DNA from: Christensenellaceae bacterium
Lineage (GTDB): Bacteria > Bacillota > Clostridia > Christensenellales > UBA1242
DNA length: 64,000 nucleotides
Direction: 5' to 3'
Assembly: GCA_031260975.1 (NCBI GenBank)
Contig: JAISKJ010000003.1
Span: 1 to 64,000 of the forward strand
The number at the start of each line of letters is the position of its first letter. Position 1 is the first letter of the stretch. The position numbers and the translations under genes are program-made. Positions 7,295 to 15,603 of this stretch are shown here, one piece after another. The notes under the pieces are model-generated. The model ran no database searches. It worked only from the letters and a program-made list of their open reading frames with translations, and was not told where the DNA came from.

Positions 7295-8812
7295 ATGAAA
7301 AGAATATTAAGATTTTTTACTTCGTATAAATTTGTGTTGGGGCTCATGTTCTTGCTGAACATGGCGGTTTTGCTGCTTATTGCGGTATATTTCAATATGG
7401 CTTATTACGGAATTGTTCAGCTTGTGGCGCTGTTTACCGCCCTTTGTGTGATGGGGTTTAATAAGGATGAGCAAGTATACAAGGCTATGTGGCTGCTGGT
7501 GATTTTAATTTTGCCGCTGTTTGGAACAGTGCTCTATCTGCAGGCAAAGGGCATTTATTTTTCTAACCGGCAGCGTAAAAAATGGGCAAAGATTGACCGG
7601 GATACGCAGAAAGAGCTTTTGCAGGACCCTAAGCTTATGGATGAGCTTGAAACCAGGAGGCATGCAAACACAGCCAAGTATCTATTTAGTATTGACGGCG
7701 CCCCGGTATATGTCAACACCAAGGTTAAATATTACGGTGACGGCCAAAGCTATGTGGCGGACCTGATAGAAGCCATTAAGGATGCTCAGAAGTTTGTTTT
7801 GCTGGAGTATTATATCATAAAACCCGGCAGAGTGTGGGAAGATGTTTTAGAAGCTCTAAAGGAGCGTGCTGCAAATGGTGTTAAGGTAAAAATTATCTAT
7901 GACGATTTTGGGTGTGCCGATAAGTTCAAGAAAAAATACTTTAAAAAACTTGCATGGTTTCATATTGAAGCCGTGCCTTTTAACAAGCTTAGATTAACCT
8001 TTAACCAATTTGTAAATTATAGAGATCACCGTAAAATTGCGGTTGTTGACGGCAAAGTAGGGTTTACGGGCGGCATAAATCTTGCTGATGAATATTGCAA
8101 TATCAAAAGCCCCTTCGGCATTTGGGAGGACTGCGGTCTGCGTCTTATGGGCGATGCTGTGTGGCCTATTACGGTTGCATTTTTCAGAAACTATGAACGT
8201 GCCTGCAACAAGAACGTAAATTTGGCGGAATATAAATGCGATTTTGAAAAGGATTTTGAGGGCAGCGGGTTTGTTCAGCCCTTTTGCAGCGGGCCTATAA
8301 ACGACGGGTGCGTTGCAAGAGGAGCAATGCTCAAGCTAATAAATGACGCCAAAAAATATCTATATATCACAACACCATATTTTATTGTAGACGAAACGAT
8401 ATTGGGTGCGCTGAAAATGGCAGCGCAAAGCGGCGTGGATGTGAAGATTATAATCCCCGGAATTCCGGACCGAAAAATTATTAGCTGTTTATCATTTAGT
8501 TATTTTGGTGAGTTGCTGAGAGCAGGCGTTAAGGTTTTTGAATATACCCAAGGCTTTGTGCATGGAAAAATGATTTTGAGCGATGATAAAATTGCTTGTG
8601 TGGGTACAATAAATTTTGACTTCAGAAGCTTCTTTTTGCACTTTGAAAATGCTGTTATGCTGTATGATGACCCAATTATTTTTGATATAAAGAAAAATTT
8701 TGAAAGACTTGAAAACAGCTCAGAAGAGCTTAATCCTCAGCACTTAAAAGAGAGAAAATGGTTCAGCCGTTTTGTGGGCAGGATTTTGCGGCTGTTTGCT
8801 CCAATGATGTAA
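7295..8812 (+). CDS. cls: Cardiolipin synthase
   Basis: 505 residues. Two N-terminal membrane segments (about residues 10-50 and 65-85) are followed by two phospholipase-D HKD motifs: HRKIAVVD near residue 244 and HGKMILSD near 422. Each has the H-x-K-x4-D catalytic pattern followed by G-(G/T)-x-N. This is the standard bacterial Cls layout. It condenses phosphatidylglycerol molecules into cardiolipin and glycerol at the membrane. No ribosome site is seen before the ATG, which fits the promoter being immediately upstream. A nonspecific PLD-family transferase is the only real alternative. Confidence 0.93.
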   Translation: MKRILRFFTSYKFVLGLMFLLNMAVLLLIAVYFNMAYYGIVQLVALFTALCVMGFNKDEQVYKAMWLLVILILPLFGTVLYLQAKGIYFSNRQRKKWAKIDRDTQKELLQDPKLMDELETRRHANTAKYLFSIDGAPVYVNTKVKYYGDGQSYVADLIEAIKDAQKFVLLEYYIIKPGRVWEDVLEALKERAANGVKVKIIYDDFGCADKFKKKYFKKLAWFHIEAVPFNKLRLTFNQFVNYRDHRKIAVVDGKVGFTGGINLADEYCNIKSPFGIWEDCGLRLMGDAVWPITVAFFRNYERACNKNVNLAEYKCDFEKDFEGSGFVQPFCSGPINDGCVARGAMLKLINDAKKYLYITTPYFIVDETILGALKMAAQSGVDVKIIIPGIPDRKIISCLSFSYFGELLRAGVKVFEYTQGFVHGKMILSDDKIACVGTINFDFRSFFLHFENAVMLYDDPIIFDIKKNFERLENSSEELNPQHLKERKWFSRFVGRILRLFAPMM

Positions 8813-8824
8813 CACTTCGGTGTC

Positions 8825-8852
8825 TTGACAAACGGCGTTTATCTGGTATAAT
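8825..8852 (+). promoter_or_regulatory. Sigma-A promoter for the adenylate-kinase-like gene
   Basis: TTGACA (8825-8830), 16-base spacer, TATAAT (8847-8852), followed by an AAGGATGG ribosome site before the ATG at 8877. Confidence 0.8.
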
Positions 8853-8876
8853 AAGACCCCAAGGATGGTGTTAAAA

Positions 8877-9824
8877 ATGGAAGAATATAAGCAATATCTT
8901 GAGCAGCTCAAAAATAATCCTCCGCCTCTTGCAATAAATGTTGTGGGCCCAATCAATGGCGGAAAAGGTACACAGTGCGCTATTTTAAGCAAAGCTTTGG
9001 GCATACCCGCAATTTCGGTAGGAGACCTAATCAGACGGGAGCAGGCAAGCGGCTCTGAGCTTGGTGAACAGTTTAAGTATTATACTGAAAACAGATTGAT
9101 TGCGCCGGCAAGTATGACTCTTACCCTTTTGGCAAAGAGGCTTTGTGAGCAGGACTGTAAAAACGGATATATTTTAGAGGGGTATCCCCGAACATGGGAA
9201 AACGCCAAAGGGATTAGGGGATATATCAACTTTGATATGGTTATGGAGCTTCAGGTGCCCGAAAAGGTTTTGTTTGAGCGTATGGCGGCAAGGGGTCGAT
9301 CAGATGACAAACAGGATAAGCAAAATGTGGGTTTGAGTATTTATAATGCTGAAACCTTACCCATTGCAAAAACGCTGGTGGATGAGGATAGATATTTTGT
9401 GATTAAAGAGGTTGACACCAACTTTGATTTGGTGCGCGATAGCGGTCTTGATGGGTTTAATTTTGGAGAGTTTGCTTCACTTGAGTATTGCAAGGGCAAC
9501 TCTGCCGAGCGAAAGCAGGAGCAAAAAGAAGCGATATATAAATATGAATTTTGCAGAACTAAGTTTGATGACTATGGCGAATTGGTTGCGCAGGCTTTGG
9601 GGATAGACCTAAATGATGATTTAGATATAAAAACAATAACAAAATTTATTAATACAAGGCACACCAATATGGAAATTCTTCAGGCCATAGAGGTTTATAA
9701 GACCGAGGAATTTTTGGATGAGGTGTATCCACAGTTGAATGAACTGAAAAATAAGCTTGGTGCGGTAGAGGACAACTTTTTTAAAAATGTAGAAGAGCGG
9801 CAGAAAATTTTAGAAAATCGATAG
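8877..9824 (+). CDS. Adenylate-kinase-like nucleotide kinase with C-terminal extension
   Basis: 315 residues from the ATG behind AAGGATGG. An in-frame ATG at 8865 overlaps that site and is less likely. The first 200 residues follow adenylate kinase: P-loop GPINGGKGTQ (about 23-32), a GDLIR NMP-binding segment and EGYPRT (about 102-106). The LID region is short and lacks zinc cysteines. About 110 further residues, rich in charged helices, have no counterpart in ordinary Adk (about 215 residues). Housekeeping adk usually sits in the ribosomal-protein cluster, so this is probably a paralogue with another nucleotide or regulatory role. It phosphorylates a nucleoside monophosphate if active. Confidence 0.75.
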   Translation: MEEYKQYLEQLKNNPPPLAINVVGPINGGKGTQCAILSKALGIPAISVGDLIRREQASGSELGEQFKYYTENRLIAPASMTLTLLAKRLCEQDCKNGYILEGYPRTWENAKGIRGYINFDMVMELQVPEKVLFERMAARGRSDDKQDKQNVGLSIYNAETLPIAKTLVDEDRYFVIKEVDTNFDLVRDSGLDGFNFGEFASLEYCKGNSAERKQEQKEAIYKYEFCRTKFDDYGELVAQALGIDLNDDLDIKTITKFINTRHTNMEILQAIEVYKTEEFLDEVYPQLNELKNKLGAVEDNFFKNVEERQKILENR

Positions 9825-9905
9825 GCTTTTTAGTAATATGTGCTATAATAGGAGTACTTTCACAGGGTGCTCTTTTGTTAGGATAATATGATTTGAGGAG
9901 TTTTT

Positions 9906-10721
9906 ATGATATACTTTGGCGATAAGGTAAAAGAGAAATTGGCCAAAATCAAAGGCGGCAACTTTTATGTGCTGAGTGATTATGACCAGACGATAACAAA
10001 CGGCATGTCTTCATGGGAACTGCCTCCGCATTTGAAATCCTCAGCTCCGAAATTCAAGAAAGAATGTGAGGAGGTCGGCACCAAATTTTTGGGGTGGCTG
10101 AGAGAATATAATAAAACAAATGATCCCATTTTGAGAGATAAGATTGTCAGCTGGTGGTATGAAGAAATGGGCTTGTTTGTAAAATATAAGGTAAGCCTAA
10201 GCGAAATGAAAGAGACCATTCTTAATGACGGTCTTGTAAGTGTGCGAAGCGGAACCAGAGAATTTTTTGAAAAACTGAACAAAAGTAATATCCCTGTAGT
10301 TATTTTGTCGGCAGGATTTGTTGAAGTGATTGAAACTACGCTTTTGCGGGAAAATTGTAACTTTAACAACATTGAAGTATTTGCAAACCGCCTTGAGGTT
10401 GACGGCGACAACCGCCTGCTGGGTGTCAGGGGCGAGATGATACATTGGCTTAATAAATCTGAAAACAATTTAATGGCACCCACCCTAGAAAAGATAAAAA
10501 ATATTCCCAACGTGTTTTTGTTTGGTGATCAGAAGAGCGACATTGATATGCTGCCAGAACATAAAAGAGACGGAGCCATCAAAATAGGGTTTAAGTCTAG
10601 CAGGGTTATTATGCCCACCGAAACATATCTGCAGTATTTTGATATTGCATGTGACGACAGCTCGTCCTTTATTGAGCTTATGAATGAACTTAAATCCAAA
10701 TACGGCTTTGATTTTGGATAG
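9906..10721 (+). CDS. HAD phosphatase resembling pyrimidine 5'-nucleotidase (UMPH-1)
   Basis: 271 residues with motif I DYDQT (Asp25 nucleophile, Asp27), motif II in VVILSAG and motif IV GDQKSDIDML. The cap insertion between motifs I and II (the SSWELPPHLK region, then a helical stretch with a WWYEEMG segment) resembles eukaryotic-type cytosolic 5'-nucleotidase III / UMPH-1. Those enzymes dephosphorylate UMP and CMP. Cytoplasmic. GAGGAG precedes the ATG, and an extended -10 (TGTGCTATAAT) lies near 9840. Its position behind a nucleotide-kinase-like gene suggests a shared role in nucleotide balance, though each has its own promoter. Confidence 0.75.
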   Translation: MIYFGDKVKEKLAKIKGGNFYVLSDYDQTITNGMSSWELPPHLKSSAPKFKKECEEVGTKFLGWLREYNKTNDPILRDKIVSWWYEEMGLFVKYKVSLSEMKETILNDGLVSVRSGTREFFEKLNKSNIPVVILSAGFVEVIETTLLRENCNFNNIEVFANRLEVDGDNRLLGVRGEMIHWLNKSENNLMAPTLEKIKNIPNVFLFGDQKSDIDMLPEHKRDGAIKIGFKSSRVIMPTETYLQYFDIACDDSSSFIELMNELKSKYGFDFG

Positions 10722-10783
10722 TATTTGTTTCGTTTAGCAATTAATATGGCCTCGTCGTCCGACCGATGAGTTTGTTTCACAAG

Positions 10784-10819
10784 CCCCTAAAACACACGGT
10801 TTTTAGGGGTGTTTTTTTG
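10784..10819 (+). terminator. Rho-independent terminator
   Basis: CCCCTAAAA/TTTTTAGGGG stem followed by TG and seven T residues, ending the nucleotidase gene. Confidence 0.85.
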
Positions 10820-11016
10820 TGCGGCCAAGCGGTTTGTGTGTGCCGACTATGGGGTCGGGGATAAAAACAAACAGAAAAACACACAGACTTCGGTATTGTT
10901 TCACAGAATATGTAAAAAAGCTTATTTCTGTTTACTTTCTATTATAGACTGTCACGGTTATTTTTGCACATACCCTCTTGATTTTTCATACTATGCCATA
11001 AAGGGGGTTTAATTTT
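10820..11016 (+). other. Non-coding leader of the dpa-lysine operon
   Basis: No gene recognised. It holds a TGTTTCACAGA motif (10897-10907) that recurs in other intergenic regions. There is no convincing housekeeping promoter and no lysine-riboswitch core that I can see. The AAGGGGG ribosome site of dpaA is at 11001-11007. Confidence 0.4.
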
Positions 11017-11760
11017 TTGAAGTATTTTATTGATTTAGCTGACGCCAGAAATCGGGCTTTACACAAACTATTATTTGCTCAGGGTTTTGATGCAGGGCCG
11101 CTGGAGTTTGATGAGGCGGGAATATACATATTTTCTCCCGCCAAAAGATTTGAAATCGACGAGGTTAAAAAGCTGCCTCATGGAAGTATGGTGTTTGCGG
11201 GTAATATTAAAGAGGACATAAAAAAGGTTTTTGAAGAAAAGGCTTTGAAGTATGTTAACTTTTTGGATTATGAGGATTTTGCTGTAAAGAATGCTGTGCT
11301 TACAGCCGAAGGAACGCTGCCCGTTTTGATTGAGCAAACCGATAAAAGTGTCTTTGAACAAAAGGTACTCATTTTGGGTTTGGGGCGCATCGGAAAAGCA
11401 CTTGCCATATTGTTTGGCAAGCTGGGTATAGATTATAGCTGTATGGTGACAGAAAAGGAGCTTGACAGCGCCAGCATTTATGCAAAGGATTATTTTACAA
11501 AGAAGGAGCTTTTAAAAAACATTTCTAAATTTGATGCGATAATTAATACCATTCCCATAAAGGTATTTGAAGATGAGGACTTGAAGCATATATCAAATAA
11601 AACGATGTTTATAGAGTTGGCCTCCGCCAAATGCTTTGACGACACTAAGGCTGAGTTCAAGTTTGTTTGGGCGCTGGCTCTTCCCACCAAATATATGCCT
11701 ATGAGCGCGGCCGGACTTATGAAAGAAGTAATAGTGGGGGTAAAGCATGAAACTGAATAA
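11017..11760 (+). CDS. dpaA: Dipicolinate synthase subunit A
   Basis: 247 residues with a TTG start 9 bases after AAGGGGG. It has a Rossmann NAD(P) loop GLGRIGKAL (about residues 120-128) and a conserved tail ALPTKYMPMSAAGLM, matching SpoVFA/DpaA. With DpaB it oxidises a lysine-pathway intermediate (dihydroxy-tetrahydropicolinate) to dipicolinic acid, which accumulates as Ca-DPA in the spore core. It is shorter than the roughly 300-residue Bacillus protein because the N-terminal domain is reduced. It overlaps dpaB by 14 bases. Its presence implies an endospore former, or a recent descendant of one. In B. subtilis the operon is expressed in the mother cell under sigma-K. Confidence 0.88.
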   Translation: MKYFIDLADARNRALHKLLFAQGFDAGPLEFDEAGIYIFSPAKRFEIDEVKKLPHGSMVFAGNIKEDIKKVFEEKALKYVNFLDYEDFAVKNAVLTAEGTLPVLIEQTDKSVFEQKVLILGLGRIGKALAILFGKLGIDYSCMVTEKELDSASIYAKDYFTKKELLKNISKFDAIINTIPIKVFEDEDLKHISNKTMFIELASAKCFDDTKAEFKFVWALALPTKYMPMSAAGLMKEVIVGVKHETE

Positions 11761-12340
11761 GATAAATATAGGATTTGCAATAACGGGCTCGTTTTGTATG
11801 CATCAGGTCGTTTTGCAGGAAATTAAAAAACTTAAAGAAAAAGGACACAATGTTTTGCCGATATTTTCACTGAATACAGCAAGCCTTGATACACGTTTTG
11901 GCAAAGCTGTGGATTTTAGGGCACAAGTGGAGGAAATTACCGGCAATAGTGTTATTGACACGCTGATGCTGGCAGAGCCCATTGGCCCCAAAAATATGAT
12001 AGATATTTTGGTTATAGCTCCTTGCACGGGAAACACGCTCAGCAAGCTTGCAAATGCTATAACCGACACCGCGCCTACTATGGTGGCCAAGGCGCATATG
12101 CGCAACAACAAGCCGGTTGTGGTAGGGATATCCACTAATGATGGGTTGGGTCTTAATATGACAAATTTGGCTAGACTTATGGCTACCAAAAATATATATT
12201 TTGTGCCGTTTCGTCAGGATGATTATTTAAACAAGCCAAAGTCGCTTGTAGCAGACTTTACGCTCTTAGATAAGACTATAGAAAGTGCACTCAGCCGGCA
12301 GCAGCTGCAGCCGATAATTGCAAAAGGAGCAGACCTATGA
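11747..12340 (+). CDS. dpaB: Dipicolinate synthase subunit B (flavoprotein)
   Basis: 197 residues of the flavoprotein/decarboxylase-like fold. It has an FAITGSFC opening, an APCTGNTLSKLANAITD segment and a SxNDGLG loop, all characteristic of SpoVFB/DpaB. It is the FMN-binding partner of DpaA in dipicolinate formation. It overlaps dpaA by 14 bases and asd by four bases (ATGA), a sign of translational coupling. Cytoplasmic, expected in the mother cell of sporulating cells. Confidence 0.9.
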   Translation: MKLNKINIGFAITGSFCMHQVVLQEIKKLKEKGHNVLPIFSLNTASLDTRFGKAVDFRAQVEEITGNSVIDTLMLAEPIGPKNMIDILVIAPCTGNTLSKLANAITDTAPTMVAKAHMRNNKPVVVGISTNDGLGLNMTNLARLMATKNIYFVPFRQDDYLNKPKSLVADFTLLDKTIESALSRQQLQPIIAKGADL

Positions 12341-13317
12341 AAAAAAACATCGCCATCGTAGGGGTAACGGGCCTTGTGGGGCAAAAGATGATTGAAGTGC
12401 TGGCCGAGAAAAAGATGGACGCCAACTATTATTTTTATGCTTCGGGGAGAAGTGCAGGAAAGACTATCCTATTTTTAGGCCGGCGCAAAAAAGTGCTGGA
12501 GCTTAGTGAAGATAGCATAAAAGGAAAAGAAATAGATTATGCGCTGTTTGCAATAGACGGTGAGCTTTCAAAAAAGTTTGCGCCGCTATTTGCCGAAATT
12601 GGTGCTACTATTATAGACAATTCAAGTGCGTTCAGAATGGATAAAGGCATTCCGCTTATTGTGCCCGAAATAAATTTTGATGCTATAAAACCGCATCATA
12701 AAATTATCGCCAATCCAAACTGTAGCACAATTCAGGCGGTAGTTGCACTTGGTCCGCTTCATAAGAAGTATAAAATAAAGAGAATAATATATTCAACCTA
12801 TCAGGCGGTGAGCGGGGCGGGTCAAGCGGGCATGGACGACCTGAAAACGGGGAGTGCAAATAAGTTTGCTCATACAATCTGCAACAATATTCTGCCGCAT
12901 ATAGACACTTTTGAGGCTGACGGGTATACCAAGGAAGAACATAAGATTATAAATGAGACCCGAAAGATTTTGAAAAGTGATAAAATTAAAATTTCCGCCA
13001 CAACCGTGAGGGTGCCCATAACAAACTGTCACAGTGAAAGCATATTTGTGCAGTTTAAGAAAAAATGCAGCGTTGAGGGTGCCGTTCAGATACTGCGCGG
13101 CTCTCTGGGCGTGGTTGTTCTGGACGATGTTAAAAACAACATATATCCCATGCCTATAGTTGCTGACAATAAAGACGAGGTATTTGTGGGAAGGATAAGA
13201 AAAGATAAAACAGTTTCAAGCGGACTTAACTTATGGGTTGTTGCGGACAATTTAAGAAAGGGGGCTGCTTCAAATGCGGTTCAGATAATGCAGAGACTTA
13301 TTGAGACAAGAGAATAA
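12337..13317 (+). CDS. asd: Aspartate-semialdehyde dehydrogenase
   Basis: 326 residues. The NADP-binding loop VGVTGLVGQ is at residues 7-15, and the catalytic Cys129 lies in NPNCSTIQ. The active-site His comes later in a VPITNCHSES context, where the family has RVPV..GHS. It reduces aspartyl phosphate to aspartate semialdehyde, the branch point to lysine, threonine and methionine. It overlaps dpaB by four bases. The gene order dpaA-dpaB-asd also occurs in Bacillus. Confidence 0.93.
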   Translation: MKKNIAIVGVTGLVGQKMIEVLAEKKMDANYYFYASGRSAGKTILFLGRRKKVLELSEDSIKGKEIDYALFAIDGELSKKFAPLFAEIGATIIDNSSAFRMDKGIPLIVPEINFDAIKPHHKIIANPNCSTIQAVVALGPLHKKYKIKRIIYSTYQAVSGAGQAGMDDLKTGSANKFAHTICNNILPHIDTFEADGYTKEEHKIINETRKILKSDKIKISATTVRVPITNCHSESIFVQFKKKCSVEGAVQILRGSLGVVVLDDVKNNIYPMPIVADNKDEVFVGRIRKDKTVSSGLNLWVVADNLRKGAASNAVQIMQRLIETRE

Positions 13318-13343
13318 AACAAAAGAAGTACTAAGGAGGAAAT

Positions 13344-14222
13344 ATGATATTCAAAGGTTGTGCCACTGCTATTATAACGCCGCTCACAAAAGACGGCAGC
13401 GCAGTGGATTTTGATAGTTTTAAAGAGCTTATAAAGTTTCAGTTAAAAGGCGGCGTAGATGCTCTCGTATTTTTGGGTACGACGGGAGCTGCCTCTACAC
13501 TAAGCATGAGCGAGCGTGAAGAAATTGTACGCTTTGCCCTAACTACGGTAGACGGCAGAGTTCCTGTGATTGTAGGAGCCGGCAGCAACAACACCAAAGA
13601 CGCTATAGAAAACAGTATAAAGTATCAAAAGCTTGGTGCGGACGGACTTCTGCATGTGACGCCGTATTATAACAAATGCACGCAAAAAGGATTGGTGGAG
13701 CACTTTGGCAGTATAGCCGAAGCTACAACGCTCCCGATAATTTTATATAATGTGCCTGAGCGCACAGGGCTTAATATGCTTCCAAAAACCGTGGAAGCGT
13801 TGAGCCGAAACAAAAGCATTGTAGGATTGAAGGAAGCTAATTCCAACATTGAGCAGGCGGCGGAAATTATTAAGCTATGCCCAAAGCTTATGCTTTATAG
13901 TGGAAACGACGGTATGACACTTCCGATTATGTCGCTTGGCGGCAATGGTGTTATCAGTGTTGCCGGTAATATTATACCGGATATTATGAGCGGACTCTGT
14001 GAAGATTTCTTTGAAGGAAAATATGAACAAGCGCAAAAGACACAGCTTAAGTTGGTCCCTCTTATCAAAGCGTTGTTTTGTGAAACCAATCCTATACCCG
14101 TTCAGACGGCGCTTAATCTTATGGGTAAAACCTCAAGTGGGTTTAGACTGCCCCTGACAGATATGAGCGAAGAAAACGAAAAGCTGCTTAAAAAAGAACT
14201 CAAAAGCTTTGGACTTATTTGA
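13344..14222 (+). CDS. dapA: 4-Hydroxy-tetrahydrodipicolinate synthase
   Basis: 292 residues of the class I aldolase barrel. Schiff-base Lys163 lies in VGLKEAN. The TTGAAS loop and YYNKCTQ supply the substrate-binding and catalytic Tyr region, and RTG in VPERTG supplies the substrate-binding Arg. It condenses pyruvate with aspartate semialdehyde, the first step dedicated to lysine, diaminopimelate and dipicolinate. AGGAGG lies before the ATG, 26 bases after asd. The product feeds DpaA/DpaB directly during sporulation. Confidence 0.95.
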   Translation: MIFKGCATAIITPLTKDGSAVDFDSFKELIKFQLKGGVDALVFLGTTGAASTLSMSEREEIVRFALTTVDGRVPVIVGAGSNNTKDAIENSIKYQKLGADGLLHVTPYYNKCTQKGLVEHFGSIAEATTLPIILYNVPERTGLNMLPKTVEALSRNKSIVGLKEANSNIEQAAEIIKLCPKLMLYSGNDGMTLPIMSLGGNGVISVAGNIIPDIMSGLCEDFFEGKYEQAQKTQLKLVPLIKALFCETNPIPVQTALNLMGKTSSGFRLPLTDMSEENEKLLKKELKSFGLI

Positions 14223-14246
14223 AAGTTTATATACAAAAGGTGAAAT

Positions 14247-15467
14247 ATGAAAGTTTTAAAATTTGGAGGAACCAGCCTTGCAACTGCTCAAACCATAAGC
14301 AGGGTTGTTGATATAATAAAAAAAGATGCTGATATTGGGATAGTGGTAGTATCCGCCCCCGGCAAGCGGTTTGATGATGACCAGAAGGTGACCGACCTGC
14401 TATATACATATTTTAAGCAGTATATTCAATTTAAGCAAGGCATCAGTTTGAGTGCTGATTATAAGCATACTCTAAAAAATATCAAAGGGCGGTTTTCTGA
14501 TATTATCGAGGGCTTCAGTCTTCGCTTTGACCTAGACGTGGAATTTAACAAAATTGAGAGTGACATAAAACAGGGTGCAGGTGTGGATTATGCGGCATCG
14601 CGCGGAGAGTATCTTATGGCAAAAATTATGGCGGCGGTGCTGGGAGCCCGGCATATAGAATCTGCGGAGGTTTTTAGGTTTAAAAACAAAACCTTTGATG
14701 AACACGCCAGCTTGAAACTTATTGCAGGGGCAATAAAAAACAAAGGGCTTTGTGTTATGGGCGGGTTTTATGGAGCGACTGCTGAGGGGAAAATTGTTAC
14801 CTTTTCAAGAGGAGGGAGTGACCTGAGCGGGGCTGTTGCGGCAAGGGCCATAGGAGCTTCTGTATATGAAAATTGGACGGATGTTGAAGGCTTTTTCGCT
14901 GCAAGCCCAAGAATAATCAAAGACCCTAAAAAGATATATAATATAAGCTATTCTGATATGCATAAGCTTTCGTTTTATGGCGCGCAGGTTCTTCATAAAG
15001 ACAGCGTCTCTCCGCTGTGCGGGGTAAACATTCCCATCAATATCAAAAGCGTGTTTAGCGCACGCGGCAGCGGCACAGTGGTGGGCGGCAAAAGTGAGGA
15101 AGGACTTATTGGGCTAACCTGCAAAAAGGGATACAGTCTGATTAAAATGAGCAGCAGTATGTCTCAGGCCATTAAGTTGTTTGACGATGCCGAGTTTATA
15201 GTAAGCAGTGCGGAACAGGTTTTGTTGCTCACGCAAAAGGGCGGGGTTGCAGACATAAAAGCCGAGGAGATTAAAAATATTAGTCGCATCGCTCTTGTAG
15301 GTGGTGTAAAGCCAAAGGATATAACATCTGTCATAAAGGCAGCCGAGAGCGTTGCTGAGATTATATTTATGAGCTTTGAAGGCAGGACGCTTATCTTAGG
15401 TGTTGAGGACCGGTTCTGTGAAACAGTAATTATCGCTATGTATAAGGCTCTTTTTGAGACAAATTAG
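14247..15467 (+). CDS. lysC: Aspartokinase
   Basis: 406 residues. It opens with KFGGTS (residues 5-10), the ATP/aspartate-binding signature. The SRGGSDLSG loop (about 190-198) and the NWTDVEGFF segment follow, and tandem ACT-like regulatory domains occupy the last 110 residues. It phosphorylates aspartate, the first step of the pathway. Placement with dpaAB-asd-dapA matches the DapG-type isozyme of Bacillus that supplies diaminopimelate and dipicolinate, so dapG is an alternative name. The spacer to dapA is 24 bases. Confidence 0.92.
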   Translation: MKVLKFGGTSLATAQTISRVVDIIKKDADIGIVVVSAPGKRFDDDQKVTDLLYTYFKQYIQFKQGISLSADYKHTLKNIKGRFSDIIEGFSLRFDLDVEFNKIESDIKQGAGVDYAASRGEYLMAKIMAAVLGARHIESAEVFRFKNKTFDEHASLKLIAGAIKNKGLCVMGGFYGATAEGKIVTFSRGGSDLSGAVAARAIGASVYENWTDVEGFFAASPRIIKDPKKIYNISYSDMHKLSFYGAQVLHKDSVSPLCGVNIPINIKSVFSARGSGTVVGGKSEEGLIGLTCKKGYSLIKMSSSMSQAIKLFDDAEFIVSSAEQVLLLTQKGGVADIKAEEIKNISRIALVGGVKPKDITSVIKAAESVAEIIFMSFEGRTLILGVEDRFCETVIIAMYKALFETN

Positions 15468-15474
15468 TAAGTGG

Positions 15475-15573
15475 CCGACCGGTCGGATAATCCGACCGTA
15501 CGGTTTGCTGGCTAAAACTCTGTGAAACACAGAAAAAGAACACATTTAAAATGTTTCACGAACCATCGGTCGG
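15475..15573. repeat. Cluster of CCGACCG and TGTTTCAC palindromic elements
   Basis: CCGACCGGTCGG (15475-15486, perfect palindrome) is followed by CCGACCG (15492-15498) and TCTGTG-AAA-CACAGA (15519-15533, perfect palindrome). TGTTTCAC (15552-15559) is inverted relative to GTGAAACA at 15522, and CATCGGTCGG is at 15564-15573. The same pieces (TCCGACCGATG, then TGTTTCAC) occur at 10758-10780. They could be operators or remnants of a short dispersed repeat. Confidence 0.5.
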
Positions 15574-15603
15574 AGATGAAAATAAAAGTTTTTGGAGGTA
15601 TAT

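Noticed and set aside
10968-10995. Sigma-K-like promoter AC-N17-CATACTATG upstream of dpaA
   Set aside because: The spacing is acceptable and the gene would fit, but the implied start falls at the dpaA ribosome site, leaving no leader. One -10 base also differs from consensus, so chance is likely.
10809-11012. 67-codon plus-strand ORF before dpaA
   Set aside because: It starts in the terminator, has no ribosome site, and has the composition of non-coding DNA.
15521-15603. Leader peptide or attenuator in front of asnB
   Set aside because: No Asn-rich ORF, no terminator and no alternative stems were found, only short palindromes.
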